NCBI GenBank assembly: GCA_021234155.1
Contig: JAJEKV010000062.1
Span: 3,135,305 to 3,199,304 of the forward strand
Direction of reading: 5' to 3'
Source of the DNA: Isoetes taiwanensis
Lineage: Eukaryota > Streptophyta > Lycopodiopsida > Isoetales > Isoetaceae
DNA: 64,000 bases
Part shown: positions 44,831 to 54,785 of the stretch, piece by piece
Numbering within the stretch: the first letter of the stretch is position 1
Layout of the letters: each line of letters starts with the position of its first letter
The notes under the pieces: model-generated
What the model was told of the DNA's origin: nothing
Databases searched by the model: none
What the model saw: only the letters and a program-made list of their open reading frames with translations
Position numbers and translations under genes: made by a program

Positions 44831-46341
44831 GAAAATGATGTTGAGAGTATTTTTTGTTATTATTAATTTCTTCTCTCATTGCTATAGTGTATCATTTACA
44901 AGTTATCTTATGCTCAGCAATGCTGGGCAATGTTCCTAGTTGTTGAAGATTTACTTTGAAGATGATACTTTTTGGGTTGCCCCTAGGGGGGCAAACCCTT
45001 GTTTATGTGGGTTTATGGCATATCCAAGTATATGCCGGCATATGCTTAGGATATGCTGGTGACTGCTCAAAACTGGCTGTTGCCAATAAACTGGCGGTCA
45101 GCCGTGTTGCCGCCTGAACTCCCTTCAGGACTCCGGCTTCCGCTATGGCTATGGCAGTCCATGCTAATGACGCCGGCAGAACCTACATTGTCCATATGGA
45201 TTGCGATGTCGGCTTCCGCTATGGCTATGGCCGGCCGTTTTTGGCATTTCGGCTGTTGGTAATCAGTATTTGGTTATGCCTGGTCAAGAATCTATTTCAG
45301 CTGTCTGCCTTCAAGAACCTATTCGGTTGTATGCCTTCGGCTGCTAATTTGCTTGTGGATTCGTTTCAGTTTGCACAGAAGACCTTAGAGGAGCCATTTT
45401 GCTTGGCATCGTTCTGTTGGAGTGCCTTTACGAGCTGTTTTTCTGTGGGATTTTTTCACAGTCCATGGCATGTTCTGGTGATTTCCAGCGTGACCCTGTT
45501 AGCTTCTTCTTCTGTCAATTTTTCCCAGCCCTTCTCTCTTAAACAGGCCGGATTTCAGCGTGGATCGACATTTTCTTTCCAGCCCTTGCCTTGGCTTTCT
45601 GTAAATAGAGCATCTTGCTCTCTCGGATTTCCTAGCTTTAACCAGGCGATGGAGTGTAGGCCAGCGGCTTTCTTCTGAAGGCTCCTTATTTTTGCTGTTA
45701 CGAATTTCTTCTGCACAAGTAACTTTGGGTTATTTCTCAGTCCGGCAATGACTCCAGGAGCGCAGACCAATAGCTTTGCGGACTCTTCTATTTCTGTAAG
45801 GCAGACCTAGTTTTCTCAGGTGTCAATTTGTTTTTAAATATTTCTTAGCTTCTCAGCCCGTTTCAGAACAGAGTATTCCATCCTGCCTTGCTCGGAATTT
45901 AACAAGAAAGTAAACATGTTGACATAGTAGTGACACCCTGCTTTTATGGATGCAATAATAGAAATCTGGCACAAATAGCTCCATTTATTACTGCCATTTG
46001 CATTTCTGATTCTCATTTTAGTATAAACGAATATGTCAATTTACCAGAGTTTGCTGTGTAATCTGTTCATTTGATGTTTAGATGTAATTTCCTCAGTTCA
46101 TAGTTTAGATGTAATTTCCATCCTGCTTTGCCATCCTGCCTTGCCTGAGTTATTTTTATTAACTGTTTTTTTTTTTTATGTTAAGTTGTTTATTCAATGG
46201 TTTCTACTTGCCAAGCGACAATATTTTTGCTTGTTTTCTTGTCTTTTGCTGGCCTTTAGGGCACAAGATTAGTAAATCTTATTCTGGAATACAGCTTTCG
46301 TCCCATTTTCTGTCTTAACATTGTTGTTTTAAACATTTCAG
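44831..46341. other. Upstream region or intron of the ParB-like gene
   Basis: No domain recognised. A frame at 45,145-45,678 contains a duplicated GGCTTCCGCTATGGCTATGG motif (45,131 and 45,210) and is probably not a gene. The end, TTTTAAACATTTCAG at about 46,327-46,341, is a good splice acceptor for the exon that follows, so part of this stretch is probably an intron. Confidence 0.4.
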
Positions 46342-48180
46342 TGGCAGGGAAGAAGGAAGCAAAAGGGCATCAAAAAAATCTCTGAAGATTAAGCGTCCAA
46401 AACCTTAGAAGCACACCGCTGACACGGACGAGCCTGCGATTTACGAAAACTTTCAAACGCAATGGTTCGTAACCAGGGGTGCAGACGTAAAATACAGCAC
46501 ACTGACGTTTCTGTACGTCTGTAAAAGTGCTGGGAACAAAAGATACGACGACACCGAGTTTGTTAACCTTGGGACAATAAAAGAGGTCTCCGAGGTTGCT
46601 GGACAAGGAGGTCAGGTGGGGAGCCTATCCTTCAAGACCTCCCAAGGCTTCATTGTTGTAGACATCGCATTCTTTAGAATTGTCAGTGTGCAACCACAGG
46701 CACTGTACAAATTCTTTTCACACTACCGGACCAAACGAAGCCTGTGTTCACTAATTAGACAGGTTTGTTCTAGTGCAAGTGAGGACTTTCATGTCAGTGA
46801 GTTCGAGCAATCAGATGGAGGCAGATCAGGATCATCACCTTCTCCTAGTACTTCAGGGAGATCATGAGATGAAGGGTCCCAAGAACAAGAACAGGAAGTC
46901 CCCCCAGTGCCGCCAAAGAAATTTAGCAGGCCAAGAGCCACCATAGCCGCTAAGGAACCAAAGAAACAGAAGGTACAACAGCTTGAAGTTGCAGAAATCC
47001 CCCTGGAACAAACAAAAAAGAAGAAGGGAAAGGGCAAGGCACCTGGGGTGGCCATTAAAGAAAAAAAGGTGGACAAGACCTCAGAGAGGATGGAAGAAAT
47101 AAATCAGAACAAGTATGTGCAAGGTGTAATATACTTGCCAGTAACTTCCATGAGGTTGCCACCGAAGAATGAAGATGGTGAGCGCCCCCTTCAGGTTTGC
47201 AAAATCTATGCTGACCACTTAAGAAATCTGAAGGACAGAATAAGGAGCAATCCCAATGCCCATGTTGCTCCAATTGTTGTTCTTGTTGACAGATCCCAGT
47301 GCATGGACCCCAAGGACTACGACAGAGAAAAAGTAGACACCTACATGCACTATGTCCCTGGGGGAAACCACAGTTTCAAAGCAAGGATGCAGTTGTACAA
47401 AGAGAAAAACAATCCAAGATATCTCTCTGTGCTCTGCGCTGTTTACTGTGGCCTGACAGACGAAGAAGCCAAAATCGTTGCCAACACCACAATCATTAGG
47501 GTTTTTTTGAGATTAAAAAAGGGCCTTCAAAATATGCCAACTAAGCCAAATGAAGATAAATGAACTACCAATCAGAAATTAGAGCCTGACGGGTCCAGTC
47601 AGCAAAACTGTTATAACTAACTCACTGGATCACATTTTCTAGCATAACTATTGATAGAAAAGTTCAAATGAGCTCTCGTTTAGTGCAATAGATAGATCTC
47701 ATTGAGATCTATCCAACCTTAGGTGCTTTGCACATATTTTAACCACTTGTGATTGTCAAAACTCTAAAAAATATGGTTTTTACCATTTTTTACTATCCTA
47801 CGGGGCTAAAAGATATGCAAACCACCCAAGGTTGGAAAGCTCTCAATGAGATCTATCTATTGCACCAAACAAGAGCTCATTTGGACTTTTCTATCCACAC
47901 TTATGCTAGAAAATATGATCCAGTGAGTTAGTTATAACTGTTTTGCTGACTGGATTACCAGTTCTGTTTTCTGATTGGTAGTTCATATAGCTTAGTCAGC
48001 AGTTCTTAGAAGGCCCTTTTATGATCTCAAAAAATCCCTAATGGCTGACAACGAATATAAGCTTAAAATGAGTTTCTTGGACAAAATCAGGTTCATGCAC
48101 AGGGAATATGTTATATTTAAAGAAAAATATGGAGATGATTTAAAGAAACCACAATACTCTCTAGAACTGAAGGAAGCGTG
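46342..48180 (+). pseudogene. ParB/Srx-like domain gene, split by a MITE
   Basis: After an acceptor (ACATTTCAG), the plus strand encodes a basic start (KRASKKSLKIKRPKP), an unrecognised segment (QTQWFVTRGADVKYSTLTFL), a serine-rich linker and a lysine-rich linker. A ParB-like domain follows (about 47,110-47,490): YLPVTSMRLPP, PIVVLVDRSQC and PGGNHSFKARMQLYKE, the last corresponding to the G-G-x-H-R-x-x-A motif of ParB N-terminal domains. The coding sequence resumes after the MITE with KMSFLDKIRFMHREYVIFKE (48,050-48,170). In-frame stops and the insertion indicate a dead copy. ParB-like folds include DNA-binding CTPases and nucleases; I do not assign an activity. Confidence 0.6.
47494..48043. 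mobile_element. 550-bp foldback MITE
   Basis: Two inverted arms of about 240 bp (47,494-47,737 and 47,800-48,043) with ends CATTAGGG and CCCTAATG, and shared GAACTACCAATCAGAAA, CCAGTCAGCAAAAC and TTATAACTAACTCACTGGAT. The centre is about 60 bases. It interrupts the ParB-like gene. Any target duplication is at most 2 bp (AT). There is no coding capacity; the RNA would fold into a long hairpin and could feed small-RNA pathways. Confidence 0.85.
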
Positions 48181-49435
48181 TGCTGTGGAGTCCTGGCATC
48201 TCTGGCAGCTGGCTCACTAGACTCAACTTGCTTATTGGTATAATTCATGCTTCTGGTGTGCACCACCATGATCTCTTCTACTTTAGGGACCTCTGTTGCT
48301 TGTACAAACCTTATAGGGGTACTTGGTTCAGCCAGATTTGATTCTGGTTTCTTTTCCTTTTCCTGCTTTGCAAAATATTCTTTAACAGAGCATTTGAGGT
48401 CAGTATGGCCTATCTCTTTACAAAAAGCACAAACCGGACATTCTCTTCCAAAGTGACCTTTCCTATTACATTTAGGACATACCCTCCAATAGCAAATATC
48501 TGAAGGATGTGAAGTTCTAGCACAATGAATGCATTCCGGATAAACTCTGCCCGCCCTAGATGTTTTGAGCTCAGCTAATTGTTTGGTAACTTCAGCTAAA
48601 GCATCTGTTACCTTAGATAGATCTGCCTTAACCTCTGAGATCTTGATGTCAGACTCCTCTTCTTTAGCATTCTTCTTGTTCTTGAGTACATCATAGGTAG
48701 GAACATGTGGCTCATAGGAGCCATCAGTGGCATCAGGATAAAAGGGATCATGATGAGAGATATTGTGTTTTTCAGGCAAAATAGAAAGCATTCTAGTGAG
48801 TTCAGTAGTCTTGGCAAAGACTTTGTAGATAGAGTCAAATCCCTCAGCAGCTTGAATCTTGATCAATTTTCTTTGAATTTCAGGTCTAGGAGCTAACTCT
48901 TTGATAAAAGATGACACTAAGAAAAGAGTAGGAATAGGAACTTGGCTCTTTTGGCATTTGCTCATGTAGGTGCTGAATCTTTCTTTGTATTGGTTCACAC
49001 TTTCACCTGTAAGAATAGAAAAAGAATGCAGTTCATTAACGAGGTTTTGAGGGGCAGCTAACTTACCAAATCTGTCCAAGAATTTGTTAACAAGGTCATC
49101 CCATGTGGAAACTCCCATAAGTTTTTCATATGTCAATCAAGCTCCAGCCTCATCTCCTTCCTTAAAGCATTTCTCAAACTCGGACAACTTACAACCCTTT
49201 TAGTGATCATAATCTCTGTAATATTCTTCAAATACCCTCATAAAATGATTAGCATTCATACTTGAATCAAAAGTAGGCAAAGGAACTGGAACATTTAATT
49301 TAAATTGGTAAGGCATGCTTGAAAGCAAGCTACTTGAGAGGTTTTGAGGCGAAGGTCTGTCTCTGCAATGTTCTGGTGCCTCAGCTTCCCATGTGATCAG
49401 GATCAGCAGGTACTCTTTGTTTAGGAGCCATTAGT
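48180..49435 (-). mobile_element. Gypsy gag fossil
   Basis: Minus-strand gag with a retrotransposon gag core (MTYEKLMGVSTWDDLVNKFL, SFSILTGESVNQYKERFSTY). A coiled region (VKADLSKVTDALAEVTKQLA) follows, then zinc-knuckle-like cysteine clusters (CIHCARTSH, CPKCNRKGHFGRECPVC, CAFCKEIGHTDLKC). The likely start is near 49,435 (MAPKQRVPADPDHMG). A candidate primer-binding site, TGGAGGTCCTACCGAGAT, follows the LTR edge at about 49,455-49,472; I cannot match it to a tRNA with confidence. The frame is broken. Confidence 0.85.
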
Positions 49436-49474
49436 TATTAAGATCCAGGAGAGATCTCGGTAGGACCTCCAAGA

Positions 49475-50085
49475 TGTTGACCCTCAACCTGGCTTAAGAG
49501 TCAAACTCAAGAAGCCAACTCAAGCTTTAGGCTAAAGGTGGGGTTAGGACCTCCAGATCACTTAAGGTGATCAGTCTTTTCAAGATAAAACAGGCCACAA
49601 CATGCAAAAGAATCAAATACTCATACCTTCCCAATTCTGGATTTAGGTAGCAGTGGCTCAAAGATTATTGCTGTAAGATCTTGACCTTTTTCTTGGTCTG
49701 AGTGCTCAGACTTACAGAGAAAAGTTGCTGAGATGCATTGGTGAAATTTTTGACCAAGTCAAAACTAGGATCTAAAAGTTATTCGAGTCCAAACTCAGGT
49801 CAATTTTTGGTCAATGCAAGTCAGACTGCACATCAGAGCTCAAAAATTGGTAACTCGAGTTCCTGAAATGCTTTTTGAGAAATTCCAAAACAAATAGCTT
49901 CAAATTGTGAGCTAGAATGGGTGCATGCAGTCAAAGTTGGATTTGAATACAAGGAGATAAGATTTGCATGCAGATTTGCCAATTTACAGTCAAGAATACT
50001 GTAAACAGCAAGCAGAAATTTATAACTTTGGATACAAATGGCTTTTTTGAGTTTTTTCGGAGCAAACAGATGCTAGACATTATGA
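49475..50085 (-). repeat. Gypsy 5' LTR (shared part)
   Basis: Uninterrupted LTR copy that matches both halves of the 3' LTR (28,770-28,890 and 34,015-34,513). Homology stops after GCTAGACATTATGA at 50,085, where the two copies go different ways. Either this LTR was replaced beyond that point or the LTR ends there. Confidence 0.85.
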
Positions 50086-51194
50086 ATATGGAGTGCAACT
50101 CCATGGTGAAGCAATATATGCAAGAAAATATGATTTTTGATTTTTTTTTTTGAATGAGGAAAATTGCTAGAAATTGTATTAGAGGGAATTTTTGAGAAAG
50201 TAATCGATGCGAATTGGTATTTCAAGTCATAAACATCACAGGGCTATATCAGAAGGTAATTCAGTACTTCCTAAACACAGCTTTTCACATTGTCAAAATA
50301 ATGATGAAGAATTTTTTCCAAATGGAATGATTTTCCAATTGAGGGAGTGCACAGGGAACTCAGGGATGCTCGGATCTGCTTCTTGCTTGCTCTGAAACTT
50401 CCTTGATCACTTCTGGGCCTTCAAAAATTCTTTGTCGATCACCCCGGGATTTATTTCAAATTTTAATGGATCCAGAATCTTAGGCCTTAATTATGGGTTT
50501 GTTGGGTAGATGAGAAGTGGGAAACAAAGATTCGGGAGGAATTGAAGGCAGTAATGGAGGAATATAGCCAATTCAAACGATTTTTCTAATTTTAGGGTTC
50601 TTCGAGGGAATCTCACGAGCATCTTTCGAGTATCTTTCAAGATTCTGGGCTTTTAAAAATTCAATTTTCAAAGGTTTAACAAAAAAATCAAACCTTTGAA
50701 TTTTTTGGAACCTTAGGAATCTTTTGGAGATGCTTTCCAAGAATTGGGGGGCATATCTGACTTTTCCACATGGCATGAAGCATCTTTAAGGGATCTAAAG
50801 TGATACCCTAATCATTCCCCTAGAATTCTAATATTCCATGTAGGGATTATTTTTTCAAAAATAAAGGCCAACTATTTCAAGATGGATGAAATGGCTCAAC
50901 CACATAACCCTAAGTTTTGATTTTGAACTAGGAAATATATTTGAAAAAAAAAGGGTCAAAGTCATGTTTTTATGGCAAGACAAAGGAAATGTGATGGAAA
51001 TATGAGATGGGGATGGTCTTATGGCAAGATAAGGGAGAAAGAGATGATGAATTAAGGCAAAAAATGGAGCAAAGTGTAGAAAGGTGGAGATGGGAATAAA
51101 TTAAGGCCAAGAATTCTAGATCACCATGGGGGTCTTCAAATCTTCCAATCTTCATTACCCAAAAGTCAATGTTCTTGGAGACCAAGAGCAAAGC
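50086..51194. other. Unassigned, between Gypsy LTR and second hairpin module
   Basis: No recognisable gene. An ATG at about 51,201-51,199 on the minus strand is positioned like the start of the proline-rich frame in the first module (ATGGT next to GCTCCCA), but the downstream peptide (MVSALLLVSKNIDFWVMKIG) is unrelated. Poly-T near 50,140. Confidence 0.4.
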
Positions 51195-51358
51195 ACTGAC
51201 CATGCTCCCAGTAGTACTAACTTGATAGGATCCTCAAACCTCGAAAAATGGGAAATTTTTTTCTCATTTTTTATAGTATATGCTAAGCTAGTAACATTAA
51301 GTGAATTAGAACATAAAAAGATTAAAAATAGTGAGCCAAAACCTTCAAAAGCAAGAAG

Positions 51359-51425
51359 GTCTCACACGTCGCGCCAGGAGCAAAAACGAAACTCCCATTT
51401 TTGATCTGGGCACAACGTGTGAGAC
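51359..51425. repeat. 67-nt stem-loop, copy 3
   Basis: Arms GTCTCACACGTCGCGCC and GGGCACAACGTGTGAGAC; the inner stem is CAAAAA...TTTTTG with G30-C38. One outer pair (14-54) is lost. Length identical to the other four. Confidence 0.9.
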
Positions 51426-51520
51426 ATTAGGCCATAAACACCTTAATACTTGATGGATTTTAATAAGGTAACATGCTAGATCGAGTTTTAAGGTAAGAAT
51501 TAGTTAGATTTGTATATTAG

Positions 51521-51730
51521 ACCCAAGAAGTGTACGAGCAGATAGAGCGAGAGATACAAGAAGAGGAGAGGGCAGAACAAGACCAGGAGACCAAGGTTCA
51601 AGAAGCAACAGAGCAAAAACTAGTGCAGCATTTTGAAGATTCGACAGCCTGTACAGTTCATGCGAAGAGGGTGACACTAATGAAGAAGGACATGCAGCTT
51701 GCCAGCTACATCAAGGGAGATCCACAGTAA
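51521..51730 (+). CDS. Histone H3-like C-terminal exon
   Basis: After a TGTATATTAG acceptor the frame reads TQEVYEQIEREIQEEERAEQ, an acidic coiled coil, then the C-terminal half of the histone H3 fold: VQEATEQKLVQHFEDS, CTVHAKRVTLMKKDMQLA and a final IKGDPQ stop. Aligned by eye to canonical H3 residues about 93-135 ([34 protein letters not shown]), 24 of 43 positions are identical. It therefore covers late helix 2, loop 2, helix 3 and the C-terminus. Helix N and helix 1 are not seen here; upstream is the hairpin module. With its coiled coil this is not an ordinary replication or H3.3-type histone. It is one exon or a fragment of a divergent H3-like gene. Confidence 0.8.
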   Translation, partial: TQEVYEQIEREIQEEERAEQDQETKVQEATEQKLVQHFEDSTACTVHAKRVTLMKKDMQLASYIKGDPQ

Positions 51731-51874
51731 AATTTTGTAAATGATGGAAAATTTTTGTTAATATAAAGAGTTTTGGACTAAGTAACGTGTGTAATCTTAC
51801 TTAATTAAGTTGAGTTAGTAAGTTCCAGCTTTTGTTTTAGTCAAAACAGACATTTTAGACCAATATGAGAGGAT

Positions 51875-51941
51875 GTCTCACACGTCGCGCCAGGAACAAA
51901 AATGAAACTCTCATTTTTTATCTGGGCGCAATGTGTGAGAC
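51875..51941. repeat. 67-nt stem-loop, copy 4
   Basis: Arms GTCTCACACGTCGCGCC and GGGCGCAATGTGTGAGAC; the inner stem is AAAAATG/CATTTTT with T29-A39 and G30-C38. It sits about 145 bases after the H3-like exon stop. Confidence 0.9.
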
Positions 51942-52087
51942 CTTCATACCTAAACTAGTCCTAAACTAGACCAAAACACCTCCAAATCGACCAAGTAAGG
52001 GGTCAATTCTGTCTAACTCGATGAGTCTAGCATGATTAGACCCTCATATCACCCAAATTGGACAAGTTTAACCCAATTAGAGTCGAT

Positions 52088-52154
52088 GTCTCACACGTCG
52101 CGCCAGGAGCAAAAATGAAACTCCCATTTTTGATCTGGGCGCAATGTGTGAGAC
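52088..52154. repeat. 67-nt stem-loop, copy 5
   Basis: Same fold as copy 4, with pairs 1-17 and 23-30 almost uninterrupted (a G-U at 10-58 and a mismatch at 12-56). It is the most regular copy. Confidence 0.9.
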
Positions 52155-52160
52155 CTCCAA

Positions 52161-53680
52161 ACTTTGAACCTCCATAACTTGAGCTACAGAGCTCCAAATC
52201 GCCTGAAATGTTTTTTCAATAGGACCGTTAGACAGCCTAGAATCCATTTATGACCTCAAACTAGGCTAGAAATGTCATTCCCCAGCTCAAAATGACCAAA
52301 ATTGCTCAAACCCTTGAATTGTTTTTCCAAACTGTGGTTTGTTTGTAAATAGAAGCATACCCCATTAGTACCTCGCAAGTATTGCTCTCGGCTCAAAGCT
52401 GATGCCTTACTCCTAGATAGCCCAAGAACACCCCTTTGTTATAGTCATCTAGACCTCAGCATAGCAACCCAAGTCCAACTGTTGGTACATCACCTCTGCT
52501 CATGCCAACGGCATAAACCTTGACCTAATTTTGTGTCCTTCTAATAGAGTTTAGCCGCCACATTGACACTCCCTATTGCCAGGATACCTAGAAAGGAGCT
52601 AGAGTCTAGAGCTGCCCAAGTCACTCCATGTGTAGAGATTGATCCCCCCACACAAAACCAACTTTGCTAGGACCTTAGAATATGCCTCAAACATCATGAA
52701 GGCTTTGCAAAACAAACCTCATTTCATGCCATACCACATATCCTAATGTCCATAGACTTGTAGATTATAGATATGTCTCTAGTAATGCTGCTCAAGCCAT
52801 CTTGTTTGCTTATAGAGCCCAGAATGTTGTAGGAGAGCCCTTCAAGTAGACCCTTAGACTCTAGAATATACGAGCGTTGCTTTCGAAGTACAGGGCCAGA
52901 GCCACAGAAGAGCTAGAGGCGCAACTTCTTGAAGACATCAAGGTCCCAGCCGATGTAGAGACAGATCAGGAGAGGAGACCGAAAAGGCAGACCCAAGAGA
53001 GGGAAGCACAACGACAAACACCTCAACCGACAAACGAGTAGAACAGGACACCACCGGCCTATCATCAATCTTCATCAAATGGGAAGAATAGTTGGTAACC
53101 AACGGCATCAAGAATTTTCTAGATGTCAACCTCCCGACTACCACGTCCACGAGATCACATCAGAAAGAGGATCTCGACGCCTTCCTGAACTTCGGCGCGC
53201 CATGAGTTTCAAATGGAAGAGCCAAAGGCGAAAAAATACGAGATGCGAAGACGTTACATCGCCGATGTCGCGTTAGCATCACGAGCTAGGGCCAGAGGGC
53301 ATAATCTTCCGTCGAGGAGAGGTCATGGCGACACAGGAGCGTATAGAAACCGGAGGGAAGACAACCACGACCTTGCAGCCCAACAGCTCTAGCGAATGTC
53401 ATGCAACGTCAACAAAAGGAGCAACTAAGCTAAGCAACCACAAAGCACCTAAGGCTGACCCGGACGAGCTTCCAGCTCCTTTGCACCAGCAGGAGAACTT
53501 TCATCGGTTCCAAAAAGTAGGAGACCATGAGGGGGAGGAGACGCATATCAGGGAACATCTTTGACTTGTCAGCATTAGGGGCAAGATCAAGGAGGAGAAT
53601 ATTCTGCTCGAACAAGAATTCCGGACCCAGAAACACCTAGAAACCAAAGGAAGGACGACCTTACTACGTCAGCCAAGGAG
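52161..53680. other. Unassigned; degraded basic coding-like sequence
   Basis: Plus-strand pieces such as RATEELEAQLLEDIKVPADV (about 52,900) and YRNRREDNHDLAAQQL (about 53,340-53,395) look like old retroelement gag/pol linker sequence, but no diagnostic domain is visible. It is a fossil of unknown type; no intact gene. Confidence 0.35.
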
Positions 53681-54353
53681 CATTAGGGCGGATTTGGGGT
53701 CTCAAAATGGCCTCCTATCAGCCATTCCACGTCATATTTCTGCTCCTTTTTTCCTATGCCACCTAGGATACCAAAATCTCATCATTACAGATTTACTTGG
53801 AATATTCTCCCGGAATAAGGGGGATTGCGCATTCATGGCGCCATATGTATTTAATTCTGTTGGTTGTCAGACAGGCTGATGCAACATGTGGCGCTTCTAA
53901 AAAGCCACTTGCATTATAGCATACCCAACTCATGACGGTGTCTCTTGGTTTGTCGATACCAGCGTGCGTGTCATCGATTCTTATTATTTTCAATTAGAGG
54001 CCATGGCCATACAAGCTTCCCCGCCTTCCACATTTCAAAATTTGAATGTGTAGGTTGAAGCTTTGTATCGAACTTTTATTTCCATGGAGAAGTTTAGGCC
54101 CTCATTGAAGTTTAGGCCCGCATGGTCCCTTACAGTCAAAAATTAAAAAATTCAATATTTCATCAGCTACGCAAGTTGGATCTTGCAAGGGCTGATTTTT
54201 CCAAAACGGGGCTGAATTTTTTGCCTCATTAAGTTCAACAGGTTTTTTAAGCCAACGCTTAGCTTCATCCATGTGAACCCGGCATTAACCGGGATCTTTA
54301 CTTCATCCCAATACAGGCTTCCCGCCCCTACAATTCAAATTTGAATTTGCTTA

Positions 54354-54785
54354 ATGTATAAAAGCATGGATTGTAGGAGAATGGACTTTTTCGATTTCTA
54401 TATGCACGCAAATTTCAAAAACGAGGTTAGTACGGGACGTTCGCTCACACGGCCCCGAATTGTGCCAGGGGCATACAAATTGTACACCTTCATTTCAACC
54501 GTGCGATCCACGCATATGGAAGCTCCAAATGATGTGTGGATAAGGATCCAACCGACTCCACGAATATGCTCCAGTCTTCAATCGCAAAAAAAAAAGAGGT
54601 CTAAAAATAAGAACTTAGACCTCGGCGTGTTGTGTCTTCTGGGCTCAAAAAGTGTCGACATCCGGGTGGATGACGGTTTATATCCATTGGATCCGTTGAG
54701 TGGCAAAAAAACCGCCATTTTCGGGGATGTTTCAAGTTTAGTCGATTTTGTGGTGACGGTAACTCCGCCTCCTAGGATATTGTGA
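54354..54785 (+). CDS. Unrecognised frame inside the TIR element
   Basis: 143-codon frame from an ATG at 54,354 (MYKSMDCRRMDFFDFYMHAN), with a later part that looks coding-like: VDDGLYPLDPLSGKKTAIF and GDVSSLVDFVVTVTPPP. There is no known domain, signal peptide or membrane segment. A TATA-like TTAATGTATAAAAG lies directly before the ATG. It could be captured host sequence or chance, and I give no function. Confidence 0.35.
   Translation: MYKSMDCRRMDFFDFYMHANFKNEVSTGRSLTRPRIVPGAYKLYTFISTVRSTHMEAPNDVWIRIQPTPRICSSLQSQKKKRSKNKNLDLGVLCLLGSKSVDIRVDDGLYPLDPLSGKKTAIFGDVSSLVDFVVTVTPPPRIL

Larger units (their letters stand above)
38218..48180. mobile_element. Foreign block of about 10 kb nested in the Gypsy fossil
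   Basis: The sequence between the pol-side and gag-side Gypsy parts is not Gypsy-like. It holds a DUF7869-like gene and a proline-rich frame (minus), a hairpin/promoter module, an H3-tail gene start (plus), a long purine tract and a ParB-like gene (plus). Edges are set only by where Gypsy coding and the inner genes stop (near 38,220 and 48,165-48,185). I could not find a target duplication or terminal repeats, so it may be one large element, several, or a rearranged host segment. Part of the module recurs at 51,195-52,155 outside the Gypsy fossil. Confidence 0.55.
28770..50085 (-). mobile_element. Ty3/Gypsy fossil with nested insertions
   Basis: Minus-strand Gypsy element. The 5' LTR side (49,475-50,085) leads to gag (about 49,430-48,180), pol (38,217-34,944) and the 3' LTR side (28,770-34,513). 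The LTR copies begin at the same TGTTGACCCTCAACCTGG terminus (28,770 and 49,475) and show about 20 differences over about 600 aligned bases, counted by eye. That suggests a moderately young insertion. Two large insertions lie inside: a 5.1-kb TIR transposon in the 3' LTR, and a block of about 10 kb between gag and pol. Both coding regions look broken. The domain content resembles the Tat/Athila side of plant Gypsy elements, but the order is unusual (see the pol entry). Confidence 0.85.
51195..52160. promoter_or_regulatory. Second hairpin module flanking an H3-like exon
   Basis: Homologous to 41,766-42,090 at its left part. It carries hairpins at 51,359-51,425, 51,875-51,941 and 52,088-52,154, and an H3 C-terminal exon at 51,521-51,730 between the first two. 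Sequence after the exon (AAAATTTTGTAAATGATGG) looks like a 3' UTR. A TATA-like TTGTAAATAGAAGC lies near 52,343. Confidence 0.6.

Noticed and set aside
43918-44879. Long minus-strand frames of up to 300 codons rich in F, P, S and L
   Set aside because: They are produced by the polypurine tract; the composition is monotonous, all frames are open together and there is no domain.
45145-45678. Plus-strand frame of 177 codons as a separate secreted protein
   Set aside because: Contains a duplicated nucleotide motif and no family signature; more likely an intron or upstream region of the ParB-like gene.
38218-48180. Polinton- or virus-like origin of the 10-kb block
   Set aside because: I see no capsid, packaging ATPase, protein-primed polymerase or terminal inverted repeats.
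41928-52154. CRISPR-like array from the repeated 67-nt units
   Set aside because: Units are palindromic, irregularly spaced and in a plant nuclear context; there are no uniform spacers or cas genes.
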